In this document: positions 52,077 to 59,956 of the stretch, one piece after another
Layout of the letters: the number at the start of each line of letters is the position of its first letter
How positions within the stretch are numbered: the first letter of the stretch is position 1
Origin: Actinophytocola algeriensis
GTDB lineage: Bacteria > Actinomycetota > Actinomycetes > Mycobacteriales > Pseudonocardiaceae
Direction: 5' to 3'
Assembly (NCBI RefSeq): GCF_014203735.1
Contig: NZ_JACHJQ010000002.1
Location: 434,001 to 498,000 of the forward strand
DNA length: 64,000 nucleotides
Notes under the pieces: generated by a model
The model's input: only the letters and a program-made list of their open reading frames with translations
Told to the model about the DNA's origin: nothing
Database searches by the model: none
Translations under genes and position numbers: made by a program

Positions 52077-52742
52077 CTAGGGCGCCCCTACGCCGGCCAC
52101 AGCGTCGAGCAGCGCGGACGGGCGAGCGGTCGTCGGCGCCGGGTCGACGATCACGGTGCGGCAGCCGATGGCCGACGCGCCGCCGTCGGCTTCTGCGCTG
52201 TCACCCACCATGACCGCGTTCTCCGGTGCCACGCCGATGCGCTGGCAGGCCAGGGTGAAGATCTTCGGGTCGGGCTTGACCACACCCTCCTCATAGGACA
52301 GCACGAACTCGGTGACGAGGTCCTCGACGCCCAGCTTCCGGAACATGGGCCGGATGTCCCACGCGATGTTGCTGACCACCGCCACCGGGACCCCGGCCGC
52401 CGAGAGGCTGTGCAGCACCTCCGACGTGTCCGGGTACGGGTGCCACGCCTCCGGTGCGGACAGGCTCCGGTACACGACCTCGGTCTGCGCCGGCGTGAGC
52501 GCGAACCCCGACGACGCGAGCGACGCCAGGTACACGGTCCGGTGCACGTCCGGGTCGAGGTCGCGGCGGGACCACGCGTCGGCCAGGTCGGGCGGCAGGT
52601 GGTCGGCCGACAGGGTGGGCGAGGTCAGCACGTGCGTGAGCCGCTCGCGCATGGCCTCGTCGAACGTGGTGGCCGGCCAGCCGGGGCCGGGCTCGAAGCG
52701 GAACAGGGTGCCGGAGAAGTCGAACAGGACGCCGTGGATCAT
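52077..52742 (-). CDS. HAD-superfamily hydrolase (atypical DxS motif)
   Basis: The ATG at 52742 overlaps the P450 stop (ATGA) and gives 221 residues. HAD motif I is FDFSGTLF, motif II VVSNIA, motif III KPDPKIF and motif IV VGDSAEAD. In motif I the second Asp of the usual DxD is Ser, so the general acid is absent. Such changes can lower phosphatase activity or shift the reaction, although DFSGTL variants are common in actinobacteria. A helical cap domain fills residues 15-90. Encoded with a P450 and probably the SRPBCC protein. Confidence 0.82.
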   Translation of the reverse strand: MIHGVLFDFSGTLFRFEPGPGWPATTFDEAMRERLTHVLTSPTLSADHLPPDLADAWSRRDLDPDVHRTVYLASLASSGFALTPAQTEVVYRSLSAPEAWHPYPDTSEVLHSLSAAGVPVAVVSNIAWDIRPMFRKLGVEDLVTEFVLSYEEGVVKPDPKIFTLACQRIGVAPENAVMVGDSAEADGGASAIGCRTVIVDPAPTTARPSALLDAVAGVGAP

Positions 52743-53866
52743 GTCTCCACAGTACGGTCGCCGACCGACACGACCATGTCGTGCAGGGAGTAGCTGCCGA
52801 AAGCGTCGTTGAACGCCACCCTCGGCGGCGCGGTCAGCCGCACCCCGTCCTGCGCGAACAGCTTGGTCAGGAAGATGTCCGCCTCCTGGATCGCTAGGTA
52901 CTGGCCGGGGCACCTGTGCGGTCCGTCACCGAACGTCAGGCCCGGTGCCACGGCCTGGTCCAGGTTGGCCGCCGCGATCGACACGTCCACCCGTTCGTCC
53001 TCGGCGATGACCGTGCCGTCGGGCAGCGTGACGGGTGCGGTGGTCCGCCGTTTGATCTCGGCGAGCGGCGGTTCGAGCCGGGCCACCTCGTGCAGGACCG
53101 CGAACCTGGCCTGCTCGTCACCGGCCCGGTACGCGGTCAGCAGCGCGTCGTCGGTGAACAGGTGCCACGCCGCCGCGCAGATGAACTCCCTGGTCGTGAC
53201 CATGCCCGCCGCGGCGACCGTGATGCACTCGCTGAGGATCTCGCCCGCACCGGCCCCCTCGTCGAGGAGGTGCGAGATGAGGTCGTCCTCCCGCTGCCGC
53301 CGCCGCACCCGCACGGCCGGCCGCACGTCGCTCACATAGATCGCGAGCCACAGGTACAGGATCCGCGCCGCCCAGTACACGCCGCGCGGGCTGGTGAACC
53401 CCGGCGTGCCGAGCTCCTCCGGGAAGAACCTGGCCAGCCGCCGCGCCGTGCCCGGTCTGCTCTCGGTCAGGCCGACCACCGCCTTCGCCACGTCGACCGC
53501 GAGCCGGAAGCTCAGCTCCGACAGGTCCGCGCGACCGGCGGCGCGCAGCACGCCGATCTCCCGGTCCGCGACGCGGTGCATGAGGTCGCGGTACTCCTCG
53601 TCCACGCGGCGCGGGGTGAAGAACCGGGCGGTCTGCCTGCGGTACTCGCGGTGCTCCGGCCCGTCCCAGTACAGGACCGGGCGGCGAAAGCCCGACGGCA
53701 GTTTCTCGACCGTCTCCACGCCCAGCCCGGCCTGCACGGTCTCGGTGTCGCGCAGCAGCGCCCGGCCGCCCGCGAGGTCGCGGACGTGCCACACCCCCTC
53801 GGCGTCGCGGAAGGCGGGGCAGACGGTTTCCTTCGCGGCGCGGTCGATCTTGCGCGTAGTGGCCAC
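52739..53866 (-). CDS. Cytochrome P450 with shortened meander
   Basis: The GTG at 53866 gives 375 residues, short for a bacterial P450 (about 400). The haem loop FGDGPHRCPGQ carries Cys319. The K-helix ExxR is EVAR, and the I-helix reads AAAGMVTTREF. Two oddities stand out. The I-helix acidic residue normally before Thr is Val. The meander between AAANLD and the haem loop is about 10-20 residues shorter than usual (NLDQAVAPGLTFGDG). The Cys and ExxR are intact, so it should still bind haem and probably monooxygenate or otherwise oxidise an unknown substrate. No ferredoxin gene is adjacent. Coupled to the HAD gene; divergent from the methyltransferase. Confidence 0.85.
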   Translation of the reverse strand: MATTRKIDRAAKETVCPAFRDAEGVWHVRDLAGGRALLRDTETVQAGLGVETVEKLPSGFRRPVLYWDGPEHREYRRQTARFFTPRRVDEEYRDLMHRVADREIGVLRAAGRADLSELSFRLAVDVAKAVVGLTESRPGTARRLARFFPEELGTPGFTSPRGVYWAARILYLWLAIYVSDVRPAVRVRRRQREDDLISHLLDEGAGAGEILSECITVAAAGMVTTREFICAAAWHLFTDDALLTAYRAGDEQARFAVLHEVARLEPPLAEIKRRTTAPVTLPDGTVIAEDERVDVSIAAANLDQAVAPGLTFGDGPHRCPGQYLAIQEADIFLTKLFAQDGVRLTAPPRVAFNDAFGSYSLHDMVVSVGDRTVET

Positions 53867-53944
53867 CCGTCCATCCTGGCGTGCGTTTTGCGGTTATGGC
53901 AACGAAAGTTGGCACCGCGGCGCCGCCGGGGTGATCGTGTCGGC

Positions 53945-54541
53945 ATGGAGCAACAGTTCTGGGACGACATGTACCGCGAGAAGGACCAGGTGTGGAGCGG
54001 AGCACCGAACGGCGCGCTGGTCACCGAGGTCGAGGGCCTGCCGCCCGGGCAGGCGCTCGACCTGGGCTGCGGCGAGGGCGCGGACGCGCTGTGGCTCGCC
54101 GCCCGCGGCTGGCTCGTGACCGCCGTCGACATCTCCCCCGTCGCGCTGGCGCGGGCGAAGGCCGCGGCGGGTGACGCGAAGGTGAGCTGGACGCACGCCG
54201 ACCTGTCCACCTCCGCGCTGCCCGCACGCGCGTTCGACCTCGTGGCCGCGCTGTACTTCTCGGTGAAGCGCGAGCCGGAGCACCGCGCGGTGCGCAACAT
54301 GCTCGCGGCGGTCGCGCCGGGCGGCACGCTGCTCTTCGCCCACCACGACATGACCGGCCACGAACACAAGCACAACCCCGACCCCGACTTCGACCCCGCC
54401 GACTACTACTCCCCCGGCGACATCGCGGCGATGCTCGACGACGACTGGACGATCGTCACGCACGAGACGAGAGCGAGAGTGAACATGCCCCCGGAGGCGA
54501 TGCACGTGAACGACATCGTGCTGAAGGCGAGGCGCCACTAG
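53945..54541 (+). CDS. Class I SAM-dependent methyltransferase (TehB-like)
   Basis: The product has 198 residues with a single Rossmann methyltransferase domain. ALDLGCGEGADALWLA is motif I with the SAM-binding Gly cluster, followed by VTAVDIS and THADLS. The N-terminus FWDDMYREKDQVWSGAPN resembles tellurite-resistance TehB-like and thiol-methyltransferase-like proteins. It begins 78 bases from the divergent P450. The first CGAAA-N-TTTCG box of the GH115 gene starts three bases after its stop. The substrate is unknown. Confidence 0.85.
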   Translation: MEQQFWDDMYREKDQVWSGAPNGALVTEVEGLPPGQALDLGCGEGADALWLAARGWLVTAVDISPVALARAKAAAGDAKVSWTHADLSTSALPARAFDLVAALYFSVKREPEHRAVRNMLAAVAPGGTLLFAHHDMTGHEHKHNPDPDFDPADYYSPGDIAAMLDDDWTIVTHETRARVNMPPEAMHVNDIVLKARRH

Positions 54542-54544
54542 TTC

Positions 54545-54555
54545 CGAAACTTTCG
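54545..54555. promoter_or_regulatory. CGAAA-N-TTTCG palindrome, upstream box of the GH115 gene
   Basis: CGAAACTTTCG is identical to the downstream box of the GH10 xylanase gene. It lies three bases after the methyltransferase stop, 117 bases before the GH115 start. Confidence 0.7.
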
Positions 54556-54630
54556 ATTCTCCTTGGCATGCAAGGACTCTGGCGTTTCCGACACTTCTGT
54601 GGTTAGTGTGTTCAGGTTACGGAAGTGTTC

Positions 54631-54641
54631 CGAAACTTTCG
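54631..54641. promoter_or_regulatory. CGAAA-N-TTTCG palindrome, downstream box of the GH115 gene
   Basis: CGAAACTTTCG recurs 86 bases after the first copy (centre to centre) and 30 bases before the GH115 start, the same distance as in front of the GH10 gene. A candidate -10 TAGTGT lies between the two copies at 54604-54609. Confidence 0.72.
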
Positions 54642-54671
54642 GCTCCGCCCTGCGCCAGTACGGAGATCGAC

Positions 54672-57600
54672 ATGCGACGGTCCGCAGCCCTGCTCACCAT
54701 TCCCCTCCTCGCGGCGGCTGCCGTGTCGCCGGTCCCCGCGCTGGCCACGCCGCCCCCCGCGGCCGAGGAGTCCTATGTGGTCACCACACCCCGGCCGGGG
54801 GCGTTCCCGCTCGTGGCGGGCGGGGTCGCCGCGCCGATCGTGGTGAGCGGCGCGGACCGGCCGGGGGTGGTGCGGGTGGTCGGTGACCTGCGGGACGACG
54901 TGGAACGGGTGACCGGGGCACGGCCCGCGGTGTCGCTCGACCAGGTGCCGAGGAACACCGCGCCCGTGCTGGTCGGCACGATCGGCGAGAGCCCGCTCAT
55001 CGACGACCTCGTCGCGCGCGGCAAGCTCGACGTGCGCGGGATCGCGGGCAAGTGGGAGACGTCGCTGCAGCAGGTGGTCGAGCACCCGCTGCCGGGGGTG
55101 CGCCGCGCGCTGGTGATCGCGGGCAGCGACCAGCGCGGCACGATCTACGGCGCCTACGACGTGTCCCGCGAGATCGGTGTCTCCCCGTGGTACTGGTGGG
55201 ACGACGTGCCCGCGCGGCAGTCGGACGCGCTGTACGTGCTGCCCGGCAGGCACACCCAGGGCACACCCGCGGTGAAGTACCGCGGGTTCTTCATCAACGA
55301 CGAGAACCCCGCGCTCGGCAGGTGGGCGCCCACGCAGTTCGGCGCGGGTCTCGCACCGGGACATCCCGGCGGGTTCAACAGCAGGTTCTTCTCGCGGGTC
55401 TTCGAGACCATGTTGCGGCTCAAGGCGAACTACCTGTGGCCCGCGGTGTGGGGCCGCGCGTTCGCGGAGGACGACCCCGCCAACCACGCCACGGCGACCG
55501 CGTACGGCGTGGTCATGGGGACCTCGCACGAGGCCCCGATGATGCGGGGCATCGAGGAGTGGAACCGGCACGCCGTGCCGGCGGTGCGCGACCCGGAGGG
55601 CAACATCGTGACCCCGGGCCACGACCCGTACGGCGGCACCGGTGAGTGGAGCTTCCGCCGCAACCGCGCCGCGATCGAGGCGTACTGGAACGACGGCGTC
55701 GAGCGCATGAAGGAGCAGGGTTTCGAGGGCGTCGTGACGCTCGGCATGCGCGGCAACGGGGACGTGGGCCTGCCCGACGGCGACGGCATCGAGCTGATGC
55801 AGGAGATCCTCGCGACCGAGCGGCGGATCCTCGCCGACCACGGCATGTCCGACGTGCCGCAGGTGTGGACGCTGTACAAGGAGGTCCAGCGGTACTGGGA
55901 CAAGGGGCTGCGCGCGCCGGACGACGTGACGGTGGTGTTCACCGACGACAACTGGGGCAACATGCGCAAGCTGCCGGACCCGACTCTCCCGGCGCGTGCC
56001 GGCGGCTACGGCATGTACTACCACTTCGACTACGTGGGTGGCGGCCGCAACTACAAGTGGGTCGACACGATCAACATCGCGAACACGTGGGAGCAGCTCA
56101 ACACGACGTACCGGTACGGCGTGGACAAGCTGTGGGTGGTCAACGTCGGTGACCTGAAGAACGAGGAGCTGCCGCTGCAGTTCTTCCTGGACTACGCGTG
56201 GAAACCCATCCCGCTCAAGGACGTGCCGAAGTGGTACGAGCGGTACGCGGCGGAGAACTTCGGGTCCCGGCACGCCGAGGAGATCGCCGAGGTCCTGCAC
56301 ACGTACGGCGTGCTGCAGGCGCGTCGCAAGCCGGAGCTGCTGAACCGGCGGATCACCAGCGGGCCGGGCACGACCGTCACCTACGACGACGAGGAGAACC
56401 CGTACTTCCTGGAGAACTACCGCGAGATGGACCGCGTGACCGCCGACTGGCAACGGCTCGCCCGCGAGGTCGACCGGATCGGGCGGAAGCTGCCGTCGTC
56501 CCACCAGGACGCCTACTACCAGCTCGTCGGCTACGCGACGAAGGCGACGGCGAACCTGTACGCGTTGCGGCGCGCGGAGTTCACCAACATCCGGTACGCC
56601 GCGCAGGGTCGCGCGGCGACCAACGACCTCGCCGACGAGACCGACAGGCTGTTCGAGGTGGACCAGTCCATGTCGGACTACTACAACACCGGGCTGGCCG
56701 GCGGGAAGTGGAAGAACTTCCAGACCCAGCCGAAGATCGGCTACGGCGACATCGCGCGGTACGGGCCGAACGCGCCGTGGCAGCAGCCGGAGCTGAACAA
56801 CGAGGCGCTGCCGGACGAAATCTTCCCGGCCGTGCGACGGATCTCGGTGCCGGAGGCCGCGGACCTGGGTGTCGCGATCGACGGCTCCGACCAGTGGTGG
56901 CCGTCGGCGGCGACCCCCGCGGTACTGCCGACGTTCAGCCGCTACCAGAGCCAGCCAGGGCAGTACCTGGAGGTGTTCAACCGGGGTGCGACGGCGTTCG
57001 GCTACCGCGTCACGTCGGCCAAGCCGTGGGTGTCGGTGTCGCGGCCTCGGGGCACTGTGGACAAACAGGTGCGGCTCGAGGTCACTGTGGACTGGAAGCG
57101 GGCACCGAAGGGCACCACGCGGGTGCCGCTGACGGTGACGGGCGCCGGACGCAGCGTGGTGGTCGAGGCCGTGGTGGACAACTCGTCCGCGCGGCCGGCG
57201 AAGGGCTGGGTCGAGGCGAACGGGTACGTGTCGGTACCCGCGGACGGCACCAGCCGGGTGGTCGGCGACTGGCTGCGGATCCCCGACATCGGCCGGGACG
57301 GCGACGGCCTGCAGCCCACGCCGGTGACCGCGCCACGCAGCGAACCGAGGGGTGCGCGGCTGGAGTACACGGTGAACCTGACCACGACCGGGCCGGTCAC
57401 CGTGTGGGTGTACCTGTCGCCGCGCAACAACGTGCACTACACGGACGGGCTCACCTACGCGGTGTCACTGGACGGTGCGCCGCCGCAACGGGTGAACGTC
57501 ACGACGGCGACCGGCGCCGACGACACCGCCATGAACAAGCAGTGGGAACGCAACACGTCCGACAACGTGAACCGGACGGCCACCACTCACGTGGTCGACC

Positions 57601-57731
57601 GCCCGGGAGAGCACGTGTTGAAGGTGTGGGCGGTCGACCCGACCGTGGTGGTGCAGAAGGTGGTCATCGACACGGGCGGGCTGGCACCGAGCTATCTCGG
57701 GCCGCCGCCCAGCACGCGGGTCGGCCGGTAG
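54672..57731 (+). CDS. Secreted GH115 xylan alpha-1,2-glucuronidase
   Basis: The ATG at 54672, with GGAG upstream, gives 1019 residues with a signal peptide ending near ALA-TPP. The N-terminal domain (about 30-200) precedes a barrel with the family words YRGFFINDENPALGRWAP, RLKANYLWPAVWGRAFAEDD, VTLGMRGNGD and the later YYHFDYVGGGRNYKWVDT. A helical region and a C-terminal beta domain with KVWAVDPTVV complete it. GH115 enzymes remove (methyl)glucuronic acid from internal and terminal xylose of xylan. The two upstream palindromes match those of the GH10 xylanase gene 30 kb away, so the enzymes are probably co-regulated. Its stop abuts that of the convergent whiB-like gene. Confidence 0.9.
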   Translation: MRRSAALLTIPLLAAAAVSPVPALATPPPAAEESYVVTTPRPGAFPLVAGGVAAPIVVSGADRPGVVRVVGDLRDDVERVTGARPAVSLDQVPRNTAPVLVGTIGESPLIDDLVARGKLDVRGIAGKWETSLQQVVEHPLPGVRRALVIAGSDQRGTIYGAYDVSREIGVSPWYWWDDVPARQSDALYVLPGRHTQGTPAVKYRGFFINDENPALGRWAPTQFGAGLAPGHPGGFNSRFFSRVFETMLRLKANYLWPAVWGRAFAEDDPANHATATAYGVVMGTSHEAPMMRGIEEWNRHAVPAVRDPEGNIVTPGHDPYGGTGEWSFRRNRAAIEAYWNDGVERMKEQGFEGVVTLGMRGNGDVGLPDGDGIELMQEILATERRILADHGMSDVPQVWTLYKEVQRYWDKGLRAPDDVTVVFTDDNWGNMRKLPDPTLPARAGGYGMYYHFDYVGGGRNYKWVDTINIANTWEQLNTTYRYGVDKLWVVNVGDLKNEELPLQFFLDYAWKPIPLKDVPKWYERYAAENFGSRHAEEIAEVLHTYGVLQARRKPELLNRRITSGPGTTVTYDDEENPYFLENYREMDRVTADWQRLAREVDRIGRKLPSSHQDAYYQLVGYATKATANLYALRRAEFTNIRYAAQGRAATNDLADETDRLFEVDQSMSDYYNTGLAGGKWKNFQTQPKIGYGDIARYGPNAPWQQPELNNEALPDEIFPAVRRISVPEAADLGVAIDGSDQWWPSAATPAVLPTFSRYQSQPGQYLEVFNRGATAFGYRVTSAKPWVSVSRPRGTVDKQVRLEVTVDWKRAPKGTTRVPLTVTGAGRSVVVEAVVDNSSARPAKGWVEANGYVSVPADGTSRVVGDWLRIPDIGRDGDGLQPTPVTAPRSEPRGARLEYTVNLTTTGPVTVWVYLSPRNNVHYTDGLTYAVSLDGAPPQRVNVTTATGADDTAMNKQWERNTSDNVNRTATTHVVDRPGEHVLKVWAVDPTVVVQKVVIDTGGLAPSYLGPPPSTRVGR

Positions 57732-57980
57732 TCAGGCCACCCGCTCGCGGCGGACGAGCGACCGGCGCTCCCGCTCGGTGGTGCCGCCGAACACGCCGTG
57801 GTCGAGGCCGACGTCGATGGCGTAGTCGAGGCATTGGGTCCGCACGGGACACCGCCCGCACACGGCCTTGGCCTCGGCGATCTGCCGGGCACCGGGGCCC
57901 AGGTCGGAAATCGGGAAGAACAGTTCGGGATCCGCGTCGCGGCAGGCGGCGCGGTCCCGCCAGTCGTCGATCATCTTCAT
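57732..57980 (-). CDS. WhiB-family iron-sulphur transcription factor
   Basis: The ATG at 57980 has GGAGG eight bases upstream; the product has 82 residues. The four iron-sulphur ligands are Cys13, Cys41, Cys44 and Cys50 (CxxC with CGRCPVRTQC). The beta-turn GVFGG is followed by a basic C-terminus (TERERRSLVRRER). The turn reads GVFGG instead of the usual GVWGG. WhiB-like proteins bind a 4Fe-4S cluster and sigma factor to control development, redox or antibiotic responses and occur only in Actinobacteria and their phages. The subtype cannot be fixed by eye. Confidence 0.92.
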   Translation of the reverse strand: MKMIDDWRDRAACRDADPELFFPISDLGPGARQIAEAKAVCGRCPVRTQCLDYAIDVGLDHGVFGGTTERERRSLVRRERVA

Positions 57981-58134
57981 GTCAGCCGCCTCCAATCACG
58001 GCAACTCCGTCCGCACGCGCGCGAGCGCGCCTGTGAACTGATGTGTTCGTGGTGTTTGTGCCGGTCCGGCACCGAGCCAGTCCCCTGTGGCCGCGATTTC
58101 TCGCGGCTTCCACATAACAGCGTACGCCCAAACA

Positions 58135-58173
58135 CCCCCGCACGCCGCTCTATTCTGGAGCGGCGCGCGGGGG
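58135..58173. terminator. Strong stem-loop downstream of the excalibur-like gene
   Basis: A 16-bp stem with a single mismatch (CCCCCGCaCGCCGCTC against GAGCGGCGcGCGGGGG) closes a TATTCTG loop. It lies 17 bases beyond the stop of the minus-strand gene ending at 58191. The remaining gap up to the whiB-like start holds that gene's promoter region, in which I see no clear -35/-10. Confidence 0.75.
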
Positions 58174-58190
58174 TGGGACTGTGGTTTGTA

Positions 58191-59114
58191 TTACTCGCAG
58201 GCGGTGCCGTCGCTGTCGCTGTCGAGGTCGTAGATGTCGCTCCCGATCACGCGGATCGGCCCGGAGGCGTAGGCGGGGCCGTTGCCGCTGCCGCCCTCGC
58301 AGTCGACATCGCTCGCGATCGGCACGCAACCCGAGTAGTTCGGATCGCAGGTGGGCCGCGGCTCGGGTGCCGGCGGCGGGGGCGGCGGTTCCACGACGAC
58401 CGGTTCCTCGACCGGTGGCACGACGACCTCGGTGGTCGGCGGCGGCGGCGGTGGCGGGGCCGTCGTGGTGGTCGTAGTGGTGGTGGTCGTCGTCGTGGTC
58501 GGCGGCGGCTCGAAGCTCGTGGTCGTGGTGGTGGTCTCGTCGGCCGCGAGGTTCGACGCGTCATCGTCGTCGCCACCACCGAAGATCGCGCCGAGGAGGA
58601 AGAGGAAGGCGACCACGACGGCGCCGATGCCCACCGGCTTCCGCCAGCCGAAACCGGTCGGCTTCCGCGCGGCCGCCGCCGCGGTGGTCGCGGCCGTGGC
58701 GGGTGTCCGCCGGACCGGGGCGAAGCGTTCCGTCGGGGGTTCGTGGGGTGGCAGGAAAGCCGTGTCCGCGTTGCGGGGCAGGAGAAGCGTGACCTGAAGA
58801 CCTCGTTCGTCACGGGTCACGGTCGCCTCGCAGCCGACGCGGTCGCCCGCGGCCAGGAGCGGCGCGTACCGCTGCGACATCATGCGCGTCAGCTCACCGA
58901 CGCGGTACCCGTCGACGCGGATCTCGATGCCGCGTTCCCCTTTGTACTTACCGGATTTGATCACACACCACGCCAGCTCGGCGGCGATGCGCCGTTCCCT
59001 GCCGGGGACGACGGAGTACCGCGACAGCGCGTCCTGGTGGTGTTCTTCACGAGTGACGGTGACCGGCACGTCGCCCGGCACCATCGAAAGACCCGGCGTC
59101 GGGTTATCGACCAT
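58191..59114 (-). CDS. Membrane-anchored protein with Thr/Pro-rich stalk and excalibur-like C-terminus
   Basis: The product has 307 residues. The N-terminal domain (about 1-120), with GIEIRVDGYRVGELTRMM and GCEATVTRDERGLQVTLLL, resembles a small beta-barrel substrate-binding module but is unassigned. An Ala-rich linker precedes a transmembrane helix (about 158-178). An Asp-rich patch, a run of 13 Thr, then Pro/Val/Glu repeats form a long stalk. The C-terminal 50 residues (CDPNYSGCVP, YDLDSDSDGTACE) have the Cys/Asp pattern of excalibur-type calcium-binding ends. The stalk and terminus should be extracellular. It is monocistronic and followed by a strong hairpin. Function unknown; calcium-dependent wall association is possible. 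Confidence 0.72.
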   Translation of the reverse strand: MVDNPTPGLSMVPGDVPVTVTREEHHQDALSRYSVVPGRERRIAAELAWCVIKSGKYKGERGIEIRVDGYRVGELTRMMSQRYAPLLAAGDRVGCEATVTRDERGLQVTLLLPRNADTAFLPPHEPPTERFAPVRRTPATAATTAAAAARKPTGFGWRKPVGIGAVVVAFLFLLGAIFGGGDDDDASNLAADETTTTTTSFEPPPTTTTTTTTTTTTTAPPPPPPPTTEVVVPPVEEPVVVEPPPPPPAPEPRPTCDPNYSGCVPIASDVDCEGGSGNGPAYASGPIRVIGSDIYDLDSDSDGTACE

Positions 59115-59324
59115 GCCGAGTCATTCGGCCGCCCGACCGGAGCTGTTACCGGATACCGGAAAAGACTTCCGCCAGAACTACCGGCACGCGGACGGGCGGG
59201 TTTCACTGGTGCCGCTCGGCGACCACGGCCGCGTGCCGATCGCGGGCGACCGTGACCTCTGGGTACGCGGCCGACCACGGACCGTCAACGTACTTGACAG
59301 GGTTCGGGTGAATGCCCAACCTTT

Positions 59325-59350
59325 CACCTGTAAGCAATTTCTGACAGGTG
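59325..59350. promoter_or_regulatory. Inverted repeat upstream of the ArsR-type gene
   Basis: CACCTGT and ACAGGTG flank a 12-base spacer, ending 10 bases before the start codon. TTGACA at 59294-59299 could be the -35, although the -10 is poor. The dyad has the spacing expected for an autoregulating ArsR-type repressor. Confidence 0.5.
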
Positions 59351-59360
59351 TAGGAGAGTC

Positions 59361-59675
59361 ATGACGGGCGACGAGCTGGTCGAGCTGTTGGCCGCGCTGG
59401 CCAACCCGATCAGGCTGCGGATCGTCGCGCGGCTCGCCGACGGGCGCCAGTACGTGAGCCAGCTGGCCCGCGAGATCGGCATCAGCCGTCCCCTCCTCCA
59501 CATGCACCTGCAGAAGCTCGAGGCCGCCGGGGTCGTCACCGGGACCCTCGAGCTGTCCGGCGACGGCAAGGCGATGAAGTACTTCGAGGTCACCGGATTC
59601 GACGTGCGACTCACCGCGGCGACACTCGCCGCCGCGACCGCGACCCTCTCACCGGCACGCAAGGAGCAGACGTGA
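59361..59675 (+). CDS. ArsR-type winged-helix regulator
   Basis: The ATG at 59361 has AGGAG at five-base spacing; the product has 104 residues. ANPIRLRIVARLADG and VSQLAREIGISRPLLHMHLQKLEAAG form a winged helix of the ArsR/HTH_20 type. No metal-binding Cys is present, so it probably senses a small molecule or redox state indirectly. It is first in an operon with a small membrane protein and an MDR oxidoreductase, all joined by GTGA and ATGA overlaps, and a dyad upstream suggests it represses its own operon. Confidence 0.85.
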   Translation: MTGDELVELLAALANPIRLRIVARLADGRQYVSQLAREIGISRPLLHMHLQKLEAAGVVTGTLELSGDGKAMKYFEVTGFDVRLTAATLAAATATLSPARKEQT

Positions 59676-59956
59676 CTTTCCTGGCCGCGGACGACACCAG
59701 CTGGCCGCAGGCGGCCATCCTTCTCGGCGTCATGGTCGTCGTGATCATCCTCATCGGCGGCGCCTTCTCGACGTTCCTGGACCTGCGCAAGGCGAAGCTC
59801 GTCGCCGAGCAGGAGGACAGCCTGCGCCAGCTCGTGCGCCGCTACGAACAGCTCGCCGAGAGCACCCTCGACGCGCAGCAGCGCGCCGCCGCGGACCTCG
59901 CGGAACTCCGGTCGCGCACGAACGCGATCGAACAGATCCTCAGAACGGTGGAATGA
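59672..59956 (+). CDS. Small single-helix membrane protein with coiled coil
   Basis: The GTG at 59672 overlaps the regulator's stop. The product has 94 residues: one transmembrane helix (about 14-36, PQAAILLGVMVVVIILIGG) and a charged amphipathic helix (about 40-94, rich in Gln/Glu/Arg) likely to form a coiled coil. No family is recognised. Coupling on both sides suggests it works with the regulator, perhaps as a membrane-bound sensor or antagonist, or with the oxidoreductase. Confidence 0.72.
   Translation: MTFLAADDTSWPQAAILLGVMVVVIILIGGAFSTFLDLRKAKLVAEQEDSLRQLVRRYEQLAESTLDAQQRAAADLAELRSRTNAIEQILRTVE

Noticed and set aside
58465-58503. Codon run encoding 13 Thr as a possible phase-variation tract
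   Set aside because: The repeat unit is a codon with mixed synonymous triplets, so slippage would not shift the frame; it is a stalk composition feature.
59113-59364. A plus-strand frame of 83 residues ending in an ATGA overlap with the ArsR-type gene
   Set aside because: No ribosome-binding site, no family resemblance, and it runs through the TTGACA and the dyad that look like the regulator's promoter.
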